Assembly (NCBI RefSeq): GCF_018260555.1
Contig: NZ_JAGLBB010000089.1
Span: 1 to 7,429 of the forward strand
DNA length: 7,429 nt
Direction of reading: 5' to 3'
From: Deinococcus sp.
GTDB lineage: Bacteria; Deinococcota; Deinococci; Deinococcales; Deinococcaceae
Below are positions 6,164 through 7,429 of this stretch, piece after piece (position 1 is the stretch's first letter; each line of letters begins with the position of its first letter). The notes under the pieces were generated by a model. That model searched no databases. It was given only the letters and a program-made list of their open reading frames with translations, and was not told the DNA's origin. The translations under genes and the position numbers were made by a program.

Positions 6164-7429
6164 ATGACCCTCATTGACGATTTTGACCGCAATGTCCGTA
6201 ACTTTCCGCAGCGGCCCGCGCTGGTGTACGGCGAGCGGCGGCTGAACTGGCAGCAACTCGGAGAGGAAGTCAACCGCGCCTCGCACGTGCTGATGGCCGC
6301 GGGCGTGCAGCCGGGCGACCGCGTGGCGTTGTACTCGGGTAACAGCGACCTGTTCGTTGTGGCCGTACACGCCATCTTCAAGGTGGGCGGCGTGCTGGTG
6401 ACCATCAACCCGCGTTCGGCGGGCCCGGAAGTCGACCACCTGCTGCGCGATTCCGGCGCGAAAGTCCTGCTGGTGGGCCTGGGGCTGACCGAACTCGCGC
6501 AGCGGGTCGCGGCTGGCCTGCCTGAGCTGCGCTTCTTCGCACTGGGCGGAGGCGGAGACGACGATTTCACCGCGCAGATGGCGGCGGCCCCTGCCGACCC
6601 CATCCAGAACCGCGCGGCAGAGGACGAACTGGCCGAAATCCTGTACACCAGCGGCACCACCGGCAAGCCCAAGGGTGTCATGATGTCCCACGCCGTCCTG
6701 CACCGCGTGGCGACCATGTGCGCCATCGTGACCAGAATGCCTCAGCGGCCGCGCACGCTGCATGTGGCGCCGCTGTACCACTCGGCCCAGCTCAACCTGT
6801 TCCTGAACAGCACCACCCTGCTGGCAGGCTGCCACGTCGTCCTGCCCGGCTTTGACCCCGTGCAGGTCATCGAAACCATCGAACGTGAACGGATTCAGGT
6901 GTTCTTCGGGCCGCCGACCATGTACCAGTTCCTGCTGCGCGTCCCCGGCGTGGCGGCGCGGGATGTCAGTTCGCTGGCCGTCGGAGCCTACGGGGCGGCC
7001 CCGATGCCGCTGGCACTTCTGGAACAGATTCAGCAGACCTTCCCTGGCCTTCAGCTCTGTGGCATGTACGGCCTGACCGAGATGGGCCCAGGGGGCGTCA
7101 TGCTCACGGCCGAGGAACACGCGGCCAAGGCGGGCGCCGGCGGCCTGCCCCCCGTTGGGATCGAGGTGCGCATCGTGGATGAGAAGGGCCAGGATGTCCC
7201 CCCCGGCGTGGTCGGCGAAAAGCTGCTGCGCGGCACGACCCTGATGCAGGGCTACTGGGGCAAACCCGATCAGACGGCCGAAGCCATCCGCGACGGCTGG
7301 CTGCACACGGGCGACCTTGCCCGGTTCGACGAGGACGGCTACGTGTACGCCGTGGACCGCATGAAGGACATGATCATCAGCGGCGGCATGAACATCTACC
7401 CCGCCGAGGTAGAAGCCGCCATCATGACC
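6164..7429 (+). CDS. AMP-forming acyl-CoA synthetase (FadD13-like class), cut by the right edge
   Basis: This reading frame is open from the ATG to the last base, giving 422 residues with the stop outside the window. It is an ANL-superfamily ligase that would make an acyl-CoA from a carboxylic acid, ATP and CoA. Motifs in order are YTSGTTGKPKG (161-171), PLYHSAQ (203-209), GAYGAAPM (274-281), MYGLTEMGP (301-309), HTGD (381-384), and the hinge with its following block, DRMKDMIISGGMNIYPAEVE (398-417). Relatives run to about 500 residues, so roughly 80-90 residues, including the C-terminal catalytic lysine, lie beyond the edge. It differs clearly from the ligase at 3743: it is shorter before the P-loop, has no HANAW block, and has ISGGMNIYPAE in place of KSGGEWISSAE. 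It is therefore probably not a recent duplicate and likely takes a different acid. AGGAGA at 6152-6157, six bases upstream, supports the start. The acid substrate cannot be read from the sequence. Confidence 0.9.
   Translation, partial: MTLIDDFDRNVRNFPQRPALVYGERRLNWQQLGEEVNRASHVLMAAGVQPGDRVALYSGNSDLFVVAVHAIFKVGGVLVTINPRSAGPEVDHLLRDSGAKVLLVGLGLTELAQRVAAGLPELRFFALGGGGDDDFTAQMAAAPADPIQNRAAEDELAEILYTSGTTGKPKGVMMSHAVLHRVATMCAIVTRMPQRPRTLHVAPLYHSAQLNLFLNSTTLLAGCHVVLPGFDPVQVIETIERERIQVFFGPPTMYQFLLRVPGVAARDVSSLAVGAYGAAPMPLALLEQIQQTFPGLQLCGMYGLTEMGPGGVMLTAEEHAAKAGAGGLPPVGIEVRIVDEKGQDVPPGVVGEKLLRGTTLMQGYWGKPDQTAEAIRDGWLHTGDLARFDEDGYVYAVDRMKDMIISGGMNIYPAEVEAAIMT

Noticed and set aside
6125..7306. A 393-codon minus-strand open frame opposite the second ligase
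   Set aside because: It has the same compositional signature (His, Gln, Gly, Arg rich), no recognisable motif, and sits opposite a clear ANL ligase.
1..7429. CRISPR array, tRNA, insertion sequence, phage gene or toxin-antitoxin pair
   Set aside because: I looked through the intergenic gaps and coding stretches and saw no spaced direct repeats, cloverleaf, inverted terminal repeats, transposase or small paired genes; the longest gap between genes is 75 bases.

Overview
The window is a high-GC, densely packed stretch of bacterial chromosome with every supported gene on the + strand. It carries a fatty-acid (acyl-CoA) degradation cluster. The best guess at the host is a Deinococcus-like member of Deinococcota. 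The ligase at 3743-5392 closely resembles, from memory, the structurally characterised Thermus thermophilus long-chain fatty acyl-CoA synthetase, including the tunnel-gating tryptophan. The GC-rich codon use and tight gene packing also fit. This placement is inference; no marker gene is present.

Layout. Bases 1-237 hold the 3' end of a gene that begins outside the window. Its visible start looks like an NtaA/SnaA/DszA-type flavin-dependent (luciferase-like) monooxygenase, but it stops much too early for that family and ends in a tail I do not recognise. Next come a thiolase (261-1520, FadA-like) and a two-domain enoyl-CoA hydratase/3-hydroxyacyl-CoA dehydrogenase (1517-3667, FadB/FadJ-like), which overlap by an ATGA. 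A clear rho-independent terminator (3682-3714) closes this first unit. A second unit starts 28 bases later: an acyl-CoA ligase (3743-5392, FadD-like), an SDR dehydrogenase resembling 3-hydroxyacyl-CoA dehydrogenase type 2 (5389-6144, again an ATGA overlap), and a second, distantly related AMP-forming acyl-CoA ligase (6164 to beyond the right edge).

How they work together. The ligases would activate free carboxylic acids to acyl-CoA. The FadB-like protein would hydrate the enoyl-CoA and oxidise the 3-hydroxyacyl-CoA, and the thiolase would release acetyl-CoA. The SDR could provide a second, substrate-specific 3-hydroxyacyl-CoA dehydrogenase, for example for branched short chains. The acyl-CoA dehydrogenase for the first oxidation is not in the window.

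I see no tRNA, rRNA, CRISPR array, insertion sequence or phage signature, and no gene-free stretch longer than 75 bases. I found no credible novel system here. The points most worth a second look are the truncated monooxygenase end, the terminator placed between the two fad units without a convincing promoter after it, and the pairing of two unlike ligases around one SDR.
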